Positions 51,791 to 63,674 of a stretch of DNA of 64,000 nt are shown piece after piece. Below the pieces are notes generated by a model, which saw nothing but the letters and a program-made list of their open reading frames with translations, searched no databases and was not told the DNA's origin. Position numbers and translations under genes: made by a program. The DNA comes from Xiphias gladius (taxonomy: Eukaryota > Chordata > Actinopteri > Istiophoriformes > Xiphiidae): NCBI RefSeq assembly GCF_016859285.1, contig NC_053414.1, forward strand, positions 24,581,517 through 24,645,516, given 5' to 3'. Each line of letters begins with the position of its first letter. Positions within the stretch are counted from its first letter, which is position 1.

Positions 51791-52995
51791 TAATTAATGC
51801 AGGTTTTATTACAATGTTTTATGGATAAATACTTGCAAGGACCAAGGAAAGTAGAAAGAAGAAACAGATGAAACATTTAAGAGAAACATTCGTCCTAATC
51901 CAACAAAGTTTAGTGTAGGGCAGCACAGCGGGAAACTTGATAAGCTCCAAAAATTGTTTTTCTGTTCTCCTTTGTCATTTTCTTCTCCAGTGCCTTTTCT
52001 TCACCTTCTTGTTTTGTGTTTACTGTCTGTCTTTTATACTTTAATCTCCCTCCACGGCTTTCTTTGTCTCTGTTATTTATCTGTGTTATGTGGGCTTTGA
52101 CTATCTGCTAACTGGCAAACTGTTAACATGTGTGTGCTTGTGTGTGTGTGTGTGCGTGCGTGTGTGCTTGTATATAAATAATTATGGTGAGGTGTAAGAC
52201 AGTGTGCTTTGTGCAGACATCCATTTGAAAGTATGAACTTGTCAAAACTGTCTCTATGAAACTGTTAATGTGGGAAGATATATGTGTGAATCACAGCTTT
52301 CATTTGTAAATGTGCGTGTGTGTGCGTGTGTAGAAGCTCATCATGCTTATGCTATCCGTTTTCTGCCACATTGCCATGGCGACAGTGCCCTCCCGGGGTA
52401 ATGGGGGACGAGTGCGCTAGAGCTATTTATTCTCTCTTTCTCCCTCCCTCCCACCCCCTCTCTTTTCCTCTCTCTCCATCTATCTCACTCCCTCCATCTC
52501 TGTCCTCTTCCTCCTGCAACCTCTCCGTCTCTCTCCTCTCTCCATCTCCCTCCTTCCTCTGCTCTTTCTTCCCATCTCTGATTGGCTTAACACTCTCCTC
52601 CTCAAAATGAGATACTGCCTAATGAGACAGAGGGTGAGGAAGAGAGGGAGGGAGACAAAGAGCAAGTGTCTTAAAAAAGGGAAGTAGAAATATGTGGGGG
52701 AGGCGATCTATGCAGACTTGTGTTCCTCTTTGCATGTTAAGAGAGAACCTGATTTAACAGAACCCTGCAATGTAATTTTGGAGGGAAACAGTGCACGCCG
52801 GTTATATATATTTATAAATATACCTTTATGTCTCAGCCACGTGAATGTGTATATACTGTAATGTATATGTATTTAGTCTCTTACGGTGTAAGTGTGTGTG
52901 TTTTGGTGGAAGCGGTGGGCTCAGTTGGGGTCATGACCTTTGTAAAGGTTTTCAGATCCCTGAATGAGCAGAGTTTGTAAATGTTTTGTTTAAAG

Positions 52996-53287
52996 CAGTG
53001 GTTCCCAAGTTTTGGGGACTTTTTCGCGGGGGGTTGGTTATATAACCTTTCTTGGTGCAACAACTTCCTGGAGCATCCGAAGATAAGCTACCTGGGTGCT
53101 GGCGGTAGCTTCATATTTAGTGTACAGACACGAGGGTGGTATCAGTCTTCTCATGAAACTCACAGCAAGAAAGCGATTAAGCGTGTTCCATAAATTGTCA
53201 AACTATTCCTTTAATCATCTCACAACTCCTCAGATTTATCTTTCAATCCATTTGGGGGCTCCAGACACCCAGGTTTCCAAACCATTG
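52996..53287. mobile_element. hAT-type MITE with 8-bp target duplication
   Basis: A 292-bp element flanked on both sides by the identical 8-mer GTTTAAAG (52988-52995 and 53288-53295). The ends are CAGTGGTTCCCAAG and, inverted, CAATGGTTTGGAAAC: imperfect terminal inverted repeats starting CA-TGG. An 8-bp duplication is the mark of hAT transposition. There is no transposase. Its interior holds the repeat also seen at 47590-47706. Confidence 0.85.
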
Positions 53288-53907
53288 GTTTAAAGGAGAA
53301 AGCTGCCAATATTCTATATTTTTCTTACTGTCAACAAATCCCATGGAAACACCTAAACCAATAATGTGCCTGTCTCTCAAAAGCCTACTTTCCACCTTCC
53401 CTACTCTGTCTGTGGCACTTAGCCCCAAAGCTCATTGGTGCCCATTTTAAATCCTTAAAAATGGGTCACTAATATATACTTTAACTTTTAAAAAAAGAAT
53501 AAATAATTGCTTAAAACAGCTGGGCGCTCAAATGTTACTCAAACAGAAGTAAACAGTGCTTTTGTTGGGGACTATTTTCAACTGTGGATTAACACACATT
53601 TGTGGAAGTGGGATTGACTCAAAACAAATTACAGTGTCGATGTTCTAAGTAATGAAGGAACATGTCACCCAGTGCAACGGCGTGGCTCACTGATGTGTTT
53701 TATAATAGTTTTTGGACAACAATGGAGCTCTATGGCTTGGAGGAATAATAGGATACATACGTACTTGTTAGTTGGATCAATTCATTCTTGGTTTTGGTCT
53801 TTTCATGGTAACTGTTGACAATACGAAAACAAAAATATCACCAGACTTATCCTTCAGGTTTTGTCTTGTATATAACCTGGACCTAACAATACTCTCTCTC
53901 TCTCTCA

Positions 53908-53909
<2 letters not shown>

Positions 53910-53976
<67 letters not shown>
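53910..53976. repeat. (CA)33 microsatellite
   Basis: An uninterrupted CA run preceded by a short CT run. Confidence 0.97.
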
Positions 53977-53978
<2 letters not shown>

Positions 53979-54427
53979 TACACATTCACGCGCAAACTTG
54001 TGCATCTAACGGGAAAAGACAAATGACATGGTGATGGAAGAAAGATTAGAGTGAGATGGAGACAGTGGGAGGGAAAGGTAGAACCTAAGAAAGAGTAATA
54101 AGGAAAGAAAGAGACTGCGAGGGAGGAGGCAGGGGGAAGGGGGGAGGACAGGGGGAGAGCAGGAGAGATAAATGGCCGAGTGGACAGGAAGATGAGTGAA
54201 GCGGGAGAGCAACACTGTGTGACATACTGCAGACAGAAAGACTAACGGAGCGAGAGAGTGAATGGGCGAGAAAAGGAGACGACGGAGAGGGAGCGAGAGA
54301 GAGAGAGAGCCGAGGCACGTCAATCGCCCCCCTCCTCCCTTTTCCTCCCCCCTTTCCTTCCCCCCTGCCCTCCCCTGCCATATAGCAGACCTTTGCTGGA
54401 TGGTAACAAGCCACTCAGATGGCGCAG

Positions 54428-54453
54428 CACACACACACACACACACACACACA
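54428..54453. repeat. (CA)13 microsatellite
   Basis: Perfect CA run 80 bp after a C-rich tract. Confidence 0.95.
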
Positions 54454-54879
54454 GATTTCCTGAAGATCATTTAAACCTTCACGTGCACTTCTGTGTGTGT
54501 GTTCATATGTGAGAGTATGTGTGTATGTATGTGTGTGTCATTGTAGCAGCAGTGGTAGAAAAACAGCCTCTACATATTTAAAGGGGGAAAAAAAGGACCA
54601 ACATCACATGGTTGTTATTCTCTCAAATCTGCCTCTCAGGTCACTTTGACAGTCCACTCTCTCTCTCCCTCCCTCCCTCCCTCGCTCACTCTAGCGCACA
54701 CACATACACATTCACACAGTCTCTCTCTCGAGCACTCAGCCTCTCGTTCCCTCCCTTTCTCTTCCTCTCTTTCTCCCTCTCTCCTCCCACCTGAGCTGTA
54801 ATTTGCAGGACTGATGAGGGTGAGGGCAGAGCAGAGGCAGGAACAGAATTCTCCTCACTCTGTAACACATACAGACACA

Positions 54880-54955
<76 letters not shown>
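54880..54955. repeat. (CA)37 microsatellite
   Basis: Long, nearly perfect CA run about 410 bp before the ldb1 start codon. Confidence 0.97.
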
Positions 54956-54959
<4 letters not shown>

Positions 54960-55084
54960 TACATGGACGGTGTGATTCACAGTGTACAGCTACAACTGAG
55001 AGAATCCGATCCTTTGTGTGTGTGTATGTGCTTTTTTAAACCTCTTCTTCCCCTCTTTCTCTCTTTTTCTCTCTTGTCGTCACT

Positions 55085-55095
55085 CTCTCCTCCCT

Positions 55096-55136
<41 letters not shown>

Positions 55137-55146
55137 TCTCTCTGTC
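55085..55146. repeat. (CT)n tract before the ldb1 start
   Basis: CTCC and CT repeats, probably within the leader or core promoter of ldb1, about 220 bp upstream of the ATG. Confidence 0.9.
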
Positions 55147-55364
55147 TTTGCTCCCTGTTGGTGTGTATGGGTCTGTGTGTGTGTGTGCCTGTGTGTGTGA
55201 AGCGTGGGGATAACAGACGCTCATGTGAGCAGCCTCAGTGGCGGCAGCAGTGACTGGTGAGAAAGAGGAGAGAGGAGAGGAGAGGAGTGGAGAGGAAGAG
55301 AGCAGGGATAACAGAGCCACCACCACCATCATTCTAAACGGATTCACACCAGACATGTGAGAAG

Positions 55365-55392
55365 ATGTCTGTGGGCGGCTGCGCGTGTCCCG
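55365..55392 (+). CDS. ldb1: LIM-domain-binding protein 1, first coding exon only
   Basis: LDB1 is a nuclear adaptor that dimerises and binds LIM domains of LHX and LMO proteins to loop enhancers to promoters. This exon encodes MSVGGCACPG and ends in phase 1 at a strong donor (CCCG then GTAAGT). It matches the known LDB1 amino terminus MSVGCACPG-C, with one extra Gly. The rest of the protein lies to the right of the window. Assignment rests on the short peptide plus position: LDB1 and PPRC1 are divergent neighbours in human 10q24. Whether this is the ldb1a or ldb1b paralogue cannot be told. Confidence 0.8.
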
Positions 55393-57146
55393 GTAAGTAG
55401 CTGCCGTGGCGATGGCTGCTGTTAACGACAGCCCTGCTGTTGCTGCTGTTGCTGTTGTTTCCAGCCGCTGACTTTTTCTGGTCCTTGTTGATGTTGTTGT
55501 TGTTGTTGTTCTTGTTGTATTTTGGTTGGTGAGTGCAGCCGCTGCCGTGGCGTGACTAGGGCAGAGAGAGAGAGAGAGACAGGGAGAGAGGTGCTCCGAG
55601 GCCCTGGGGCTCTGTTTGCAAAGGCTCATGGGAGGTCGCCTTCTGTGATGGCTGAGAGGATGGAGAGCAAAGACAATACCAGAATAGAAAGATCAACATG
55701 TAGTCACGTTTCATTCTCACTTTTCTCTTCACTCGGACAACACACTGCTCTTTACTGTTTGAAGCATAGTTTGACGAGAAAAAGGTCCATGCTGGCGGTG
55801 CAGACATCTGGGCATGAAGTTGTTGCTATGGCACCACTAATGCTACTTCTTCTCTTCCTCCACCAGTTTGTTTTTGTCCTTGTTGCTTCTGCCGCTGCTG
55901 TTGATTTCTGACTGATGGCCCCGGTTAACAACGGTGCTCTTTTAAGGTCAGCACAGGTGATACACTCACCCATCCGCAGTGGTCGTCCTGTGAAAAGCTG
56001 ACTGCCCTCTCTTGCAGAGATAGCAGAAAGGAAAAGGAAAAAGAAGGATCAAAGTTTGACAGTTAAAGGACAGAGATCACTGGCTTGTGATCAAAGGCAT
56101 GATAATAATGAATGTTTGATTTTTCACAGCTCACATAGGAGTATTTCATTCAGGATGCATAACCAGCTTGATGACGGTGCCACTTCTCATTCAGGTGTAG
56201 AAGCAGTTTTTGTCACTGATATCACAGTGGAAATGCCGCATCACTACATTTGTTTGACTGTAAGTGAAAAGATGTAGCTCTCATTGTTGTTCTCCAAGCA
56301 TGGCATAGATTTATGATGGCATTTTTAGGGAATTTCCATACTCTTTTACCCAAAAGTCCTTTCTTCTTGAGTTCATGGAGTGAAGTCATTGAGTGCACAC
56401 ATGGGAGGTAGAGGGGCAGAGACATATTGACCTTGCCCTCACATGTGACAATTATTTGCATCACCATTTGTCTACTTGCTGCTGGTTTCTATCACATCTG
56501 CTTCCCCCTTTGTCTCTGCCCTGTCTTGACTCACTGCTGTGTTTAGGAGGAGGAAGGAATATCAGACAGACAGCCTAGTTTCATTTCTCACCTATGCTCC
56601 CCTGAAAGCAAATCGACAACATGATTAAAAAAAAAAAAAAACATCTTTGGAGTGAGAGTTTTGCTAGTCATCGTTTTTAATAAAACTGGTTAAAGTTGAG
56701 TAACAGTCACGGGGCTTCTGGGAGGTGAGCCACAGAGAGCGACCTGAAGGGAGTAATATCCGTCATATTAGACGACCATATTGAGAGGTGTGCGACTTCT
56801 GTGAAAGCTGAGGAACACCCTGCAGTCCCCAAACAGTTGTGTTTGGGTGTTCAGCGCCTGACGGCAAACAGATAATTCATCGTACTTTATTGACTTTAAT
56901 CAGATAGAGGAGAAAAGAAAAAGAGGAATTAAGGTCTAGAAATAAACCCTGTGCCACTGAGCCTCAGGCAATATATTATTAAGTGTTAAAGCGATATATG
57001 TTTTACTCCTGACAGGACGTGTAGAACATGAAATATAATCCTAAAACTGAAAATGTATTCAACATCAGGACAGATGTACTCAGAATCTACTGTCATACAA
57101 TATTCAGCAGCAGGAGGGGAAGAAGTAAGTGTTATAGAGTTGCTGT

Positions 57147-57147
57147 A

Positions 57148-57228
<81 letters not shown>
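57147..57228. repeat. (GT)40 microsatellite
   Basis: A GT run with one GC interruption. Confidence 0.97.
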
Positions 57229-57230
<2 letters not shown>

Positions 57231-58730
57231 GGTGCTGTATCACCCTGACGTGGCCTCCTCTTCTCTCCACTGCCTATCAGGCCACAGTGGCCGCTGTGGC
57301 CAACCCTCAAACAGTCGGGATGTGGATATGGAAATTTAGCCAACCACGCATCCAGGATCAGATTTCCCCGGTGCCTGTCTCGACTTTAATCATTAGAAAG
57401 ATGAAAACGCTAACTAGTCCCATGTTTTGTGGCTTGGAAACTCTTTAGCTGACGGATTATTTTAAAGGCGGAAAGTTTAGGAGGAGCAAATTAAGAGACA
57501 ATGCCAACTAATCCTGGCCTGTACACAGTTGCAGCTTGTAGACAGATGAAAGGTTGATGGAATGACCCTGGATCAAAGTAGAAGGGTCCAGAAATGTGGA
57601 AAAAAGACAAAGAAAATGCCACTGTGATCAAACCAGATGGATTTGGTGTCTGCAAGGACGAACTCTAGACACACCTGTGTGTGTGCTGTCTTTCTGTTGA
57701 ATGCAAACAGTTTGGCTGGAGTACACACCACGTATGCCATTGTATCTGTGTTAAATGTGAGTGTGTGAGTGTGTGTGCGTGTGTGTGCGCGCGCGCGTGT
57801 TTTCAATCTCTGCGCAGCGCCCCGTGCTATGAAGGCAAACGCTGCCACCTCAGCCGTTAAACAAGCCTGCACAGCAGAGGCGGGAGCGTTTGTTTAGAAC
57901 CGGGCCTTAGCTATCTTGCGGTCAGATTGCATACTTAATCAACGTGGTCATGGAAATTTCCAAAAAGACATATGACCGCACTCTTGTGCGCTCCACTTCT
58001 GCTCTCATATTGTTCTCTCTGGTGTTTCCCTTTCTTTTCGCCTCAGTTTCTCTGCTTTGTGGATTCTCCCTATTTTCTCCTGATTTCTTTTCAGGTTACA
58101 GTAAAAAGGAGAATAGAGTTGCTTTTCCCGTCTTATTTAGTGCCATGAAAAGGAGTTTCTTTTGATTATCAACCAATGGTTTCTCTGGCTTCATTGTAGA
58201 TATCAAGACTGATTTAGCAAAACTAGAACTTTAAAAAGACAACACAAGTAAGGTTTAAGCTTTCCCAAAGACAAACTGGGATACGAGGAACAAAAGGAAT
58301 GACATATTTCTTCATGAAAGCCTGGGGGCCTTAAACAACACTCACACACAGATAGGGACAAAATGAGATAACTAAAAACCAATGTAAACACGGCATCCAT
58401 ATGTGGAACAATCACTTCCATTCACTTCTGTCAACTTCAAATGAACCCAAAGCTTGATCCTATAGTGATGCCGGTTAATGTGCACACTTACTGCCAAGTT
58501 ATCCCCATTTAAAACAAGTCAAAACGAGTCAGGGGATGCTGCTCTAACTGACTATGATAGAAAAGATAACATAATGGAAAATGTGAAAATTCACAGTCTC
58601 TCCTTAGTCTTTCGCTATTCTTTCTCTCATTCTTTCTTGTTTACATTCCAGAGCCGTGTTCAACACAGAAGGATCCTCCTCCTTCTTGTGTGGGCTCAAG
58701 GTTTGTATGTGCGAATGTGTGTGAGTGTGT

Positions 58731-58767
<37 letters not shown>

Positions 58768-59119
58768 AGCGCGCGTGTGTGTCTGTGGCCGTACACACAC
58801 ACAGCATGTGCCCCAACATGTGGATGACATAAACAGTGGGGCAGAGTGTGTGTGAGGATGTGCTCTGAGCTGCCATACATTAACAAAAAGAAGTTATTAC
58901 ACAGTACACTCTCTGAAGATACAGATGTTTTGTAGTCAGTCAGACTCTGCGTTGACCTACCGAGACCTTACATTACAGCCCCCCTTACTTGCTCTTATTT
59001 CTATCCTTCCTTCCCCTTTCCCCCTCCCCTCACTCCCTCTTTCTCTTTGACTCCCCTGATTGCTAGCGTATGTTGCCTGGCTGGCTGGCTAGATGTGTGT
59101 GTGTGGTTGTGTGTTGTGT

Positions 59120-59120
59120 G

Positions 59121-59161
<41 letters not shown>
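59120..59161. repeat. (TG)n microsatellite
   Basis: A TG run followed by a G-rich, GA-rich strand-asymmetric region to about 59640. Confidence 0.95.
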
Positions 59162-59163
<2 letters not shown>

Positions 59164-59855
59164 TTGGGGGGGTAAGGAGGGCGGAGAGGGAGAAGGGGAG
59201 AGAGAGACAGAGGGAGGAGAGAAGGGGGAAGGGACTGTGCCCTCTCATGCAGAGAGTCACATGGTGTCCCTGATTGGAAGAAAATGAGTAAAGACTGCAG
59301 CCCTGGCTGAAATGGCAACAGACAAAAACGCACAAAGGCTGAGCTGTTTAGAAACGGGTTGCACAACAAGAGAGCCTGAAGAGGAGGAGGAGGAGGGTGT
59401 GATGGAGGGGTAGAGAGAGGGAGTGAGCAGATACAGAGAAAAGATGTGGATTAAGAGAGGAAGAAGAGGAGGAGGAGGGAGGGTGGCGAGGAAGAGAAAA
59501 CAGGAGAGACTCGAGGTGACGGAGGGGGGAACAGGCAGAGAGCAGAAGAGCCAAGAAAAGAGAGGCAAGTGGGAGATGAGCACTGTAGGAGTGCAGGAGT
59601 GGGAGGGAGGGAGAGAGGGTGAGACAGAGAGTGAGAGAGTGATCAGACTGTGTTTCTATGTTTTCTGCAAGGCTGAGCAGTGACGTGATTGGCTGGGGGG
59701 TAGGGGGGTGGGGGTGGGGGGGCAGACCTGACTCTGAGATCAGAGACAGACAAAATGGCTCCCAGAGAACAGAGAACGCAGCATCAGGGCACTGTCATCT
59801 CCCCTCACACAGCTGTCAGCTGACACCAGCCGCCGTCACACACACTCACACTTCT

Positions 59856-59914
<59 letters not shown>
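59856..59914. repeat. (CA)29 microsatellite
   Basis: Perfect CA run. Confidence 0.97.
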
Positions 59915-59917
<3 letters not shown>

Positions 59918-62875
59918 GACACCTTTAAAGGCTAAGCCACCTGTAAAGTGCCAGTGTGGGGGGAAAAAAACTGAAGCCGATGGATAATAAAACTGATTAT
60001 TAAGAGTTGCTATAACGTACATGTGTATGTTTGAGAAACACTTTTTTTTAATGAAACACACACATTATATATTAATAACATATTAATTTCTGATTTATTG
60101 CCTTCACCCATTGGCCTGTTATAATATGTGACGCACTAGCCGCTGAAGTTCCCTTGTTGCAGTGTGCCTGTGTTCGCCTGCCAGAGAAAACCCTGAGTAG
60201 GGAATTCACCCAGTGAGTGAGAAAATACTGTAGGGCAGGATGAAAACAAACACGCTGGCTCACTGCGGCCACAAGAGGGCGCTGCTATCAAAGGACAACC
60301 TCTGATTGAGGTCACTTACAATTTCCTCCCTACTGTAAGGATGCATGGTGAAGTCCTGACTGTAAATCAAATGGAGGATGATGGCTTTCCCGCAGAGTAG
60401 CAACTGCATCATTTGCATACAGTTCAACTCGTAATGCACATTTGCGTAGCAGCTCTGATTAGCGTTCTCTTATGTAGAGCTGTTGTACTTTTACTTGCTC
60501 TTGCAAGAGGAGGAGTATCAATAACAGTTTTCTGTCTGACAGTAAAGCAGTGTTGAAGAAATACACAGATCAATACAACAATACAACAATGTCAAAATGG
60601 TATTTCAGGTAAGGTGGTAAACAATGTCATTCATGTATAACAAGGACAAGTACTCATTATGCATAAAAAGAGCCTGTGAGTGTTGTTATATATATATATA
60701 TACATGTATATATATATTTATATATTTTATAATTCTAAACTACAGTAGTGATATATACAATATGTTAGTATTGTAAATTTCCTGCAAAATCGAATGGAAA
60801 CATTTATGGATAAAGTAACCTGTGTTTGGCTAATGCATAGATTAAATTCACGGCAAATCAGGGTACTTCTTCCCACTAATGCAAAAATTGCCACTAAATA
60901 GCTGTCTTGGACTATGAATATTTAGGCATTACTTTTAATTATAATGGCCGTCAAACAAACTGGGAGTGGAATGTTTGCTATGACCACCAAAGCTACCAGA
61001 CTGTGGTTACCTGTAGACATCCAGCGTGAGGTATTTGGAAAGCTGATAGTACAGCTTCACCTGCGAGGCACTGGGTGCCCATAATCTCGACCAATTCAAA
61101 ATGTTTCAGAAAAGAATCCTGAAACGTTTACTGTGCTTAAACATTAACACAGCATAATGCATTTTTATGTGATGAGCTGGAGAGACATAAGTTAGACAGA
61201 ATTGTAAAAATCTGTATTATTCATTGTTGGGTTAATTCAAAGATTGTTGCCCCGAAAAAATCATCATCATCAGTTATCATGAACTGTGCTGAACTTGTTA
61301 ACAAATACTGTATGACAGTGGTAAATATCGGCCAAAATGGATTTCTAATGTTAAAAACTTAACTATTTATGAATGTTGCACGAATGTGGCATCATTGTGG
61401 AGATATCAGCACAGAATACACTAAGTTTTGGGTTAACCTCAGATTCAGGGGTACAGATATGGCTACGGCCCACGGTAACCCGCAAAGTAGTAACTACAGA
61501 CTGTTTAAGACTGATTTTGTTTTTGAAAATCTGTTCAGGCTCAGCCCTGTGTACAGAGCAAATCTATCAAGATTTAAATAAGGTGGTCATAATCTGCCAA
61601 ATTCATACAAGAGATATACAGCCACAACATTAACACCAGTCACCAGTTTTAATACCGTGGCTGATCAGTGTGTACATGACTATGCTCCAGCACTGAATTG
61701 GAGTATTTACAGCAGTTTGGCCTTGTAGGGCAGTATACTATATATCGACATAATGCCCAACCTTAGAATTAATTAATGCGTAAGCAGCATTTTCATGTTG
61801 TTGTTAGCCAAGGTGGAGATAATTTGAATGACTTTACGTATTGTGGCATCATATTTCAGTGATGTTTACGTCATTACGTTTTGTAAATCTGAATCAGTGG
61901 AATAACTATAGCTGCCAGATAAATATGGTGGAGTATAAACGTAAAATATTGCCCCTGAAATGTATTGAAGTAGAAGTATAAAGTAGCATAAAATGGAAGT
62001 CCTCAAGTAGAGTACCGCTGCAAATGAGTGTCTGTGATTCTGACTCACAGTCTCTTTGAGCTAAAGCTGGTCAGTTCTCCATTAAAGCTCATTCCTCCAG
62101 AAAGTGGCTGCTTGTCCTTTGGATCAGAGCTGAATCGAACAGATAGATCAGTGTCCAACCATCTGATCCAGTAGCCCAATAAGGAAGCCTGAGCTGCCAA
62201 ATGTATAAAATCTGGCAGACAGTTATCACTGATAGGGGCCCCAGAGACATGTAGCTAGCTTCCATATCAAGGAATGGGCCGAGCTTTCATACTGATGTGT
62301 TTACAGTATGTCTGACTTTAATACTATGAAGTGGTAAAAGCTATGAAACAGTGGCTTTGGCATTACGCTTGGGGGAAAGAAAAGTGAATCCGATCTATGA
62401 AAACAGGAGTGGTTTTGTTTTTATTCCTGTTTGGGAGGAAAAAAGTGGAAGAAACAACACTTGGATGTCACTCTCATTAAAAAGTTAGCTCTCATGTTTA
62501 AGATGGGATCAGTTTAGGCAGGGCTTTCATACCAACATGTGACTGTCCTCAGATCAGTGTTGAAGACTGTGTCGAGGGGAGGGCGACTGGGACGGTTGTT
62601 ATCAGAACTCTGGCAGATGTGTGTGCCGTTCAGTTTCCTGTTGACTAGTGAGTGGAAGTGGCATGCTGCACGCATTTGCACATGTGCATGACAACGCACG
62701 CATACACACACACACACACACATACTGTAGGCATCTTTCTCCCCCCTCTTCGTGCCCCTGAGCCTGACAGCCTGGACATGGGAGATATCAGAGAGAAGGA
62801 GAGGCATGAAAACACAGACCCAGCCTGTGAGTTAGATCAGTGTATAGCTGTGAAAGTGCATTAGTAGGTGACAAA

Positions 62876-62909
62876 ATGGCGATGTCAGAACAGCTAGAAA
62901 CAGAAGAAG
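62876..62909 (+). CDS. Candidate alternative first exon of ldb1 (unproven)
   Basis: A short ATG frame (MAMSEQLETEE) ends exactly at a consensus donor (GAAGAAG then GTAAGT). It is 34 bases, so it leaves phase 1, the same phase as the ldb1 first coding exon at 55365-55392; the two could splice to the same exon 2. The start sits in AAAATGGCG, a YY1-like context seen at start codons. I do not recognise the peptide in any LDB1 isoform, and it could equally be chance or the start of another gene. Confidence 0.3.
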
Positions 62910-63486
62910 GTAAGTTTTTCTTGCCAACCTTTTCCTTTTTGTCTTTCTCTCTCGTTGTTCATATACAAAAACCAAGAGGTCAAACAAAACACAACAGCTG
63001 AAAAAAGAAAATATTGTTTTTATGTATCTCTTGGTTTGTTGATGTCCAGAGAAATGCTGTACAAGTCTGGCCCCATCCTTCTTTTACTGACTTTGACAAA
63101 GGTGAATTGAACAAGTTGCACTTGTAGGTTTAAGTGTAAGCTTAGTGAAAACATCACGCTGTGCACTTTAGGGAGTTTATTCAGCCACTGCACGCTCCAG
63201 CTTTAATCACGTATTATACATGGATTTATGGCTTTAGGTGTGAATGTGTGACTGCAAGTGGGGAAATGAGGCAAGCTGGTGAAGTGAAGGTTAGGCGGCG
63301 GTGTGTGTGTACTATGTGTGAATGTGCGTGTGCGTGTGCGTGCGTGTGTGTGTGTGTCTCACTGGTTGGGGTGCTGGTTGAAGATAAGGCCTGCCCTATG
63401 CCTGAGAGCAAAAGAGCCGGTGTGTGTAAGCCCTTCAAGCCTTATCCTGACACACCTCCCACCCCCAACTCCTCTCCATCACCCCA

Positions 63487-63532
<46 letters not shown>

Positions 63533-63596
63533 CCACACACACGCGTGCACTAGGGATTAACCCCGTCATGTACCATTTCAATGGGCTGGCTTTGGA

Positions 63597-63674
<78 letters not shown>

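Larger units (their letters stand above)
45566..55364. other. pprc1-ldb1 divergent intergenic region and ldb1 leader
   Basis: No coding exon was recognised in 9.8 kb. The left part is AT-rich unique sequence with dispersed repeats at 47590-48000 and 50772-51790 and a MITE at 52996-53287. From 52.3 kb on it is dominated by CT/GA tracts and CA/TG microsatellites, leading into the first ldb1 exon. The ldb1 transcription start could not be placed. Confidence 0.55.
55393..62875 (+). other. ldb1 intron 1 (left part)
   Basis: No coding exon was recognised. It contains TG/CA microsatellites (57147-57228, 58730-58763, 59120-59161, 59856-59914), a TA-rich run at 60691-60722, a GA-rich plus-strand zone at 59170-59640, and GTT/CTG triplet stretches just after the exon at 55437-55515. 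Regulatory elements are possible but cannot be picked out from one sequence. Confidence 0.6.

Noticed and set aside
53777-54022. Open frames of repeated Val-Cys or Thr-His in CA/TG runs (here and at about ten other places)
   Set aside because: Translation of dinucleotide repeats always gives such frames; no codon or splice evidence supports them.
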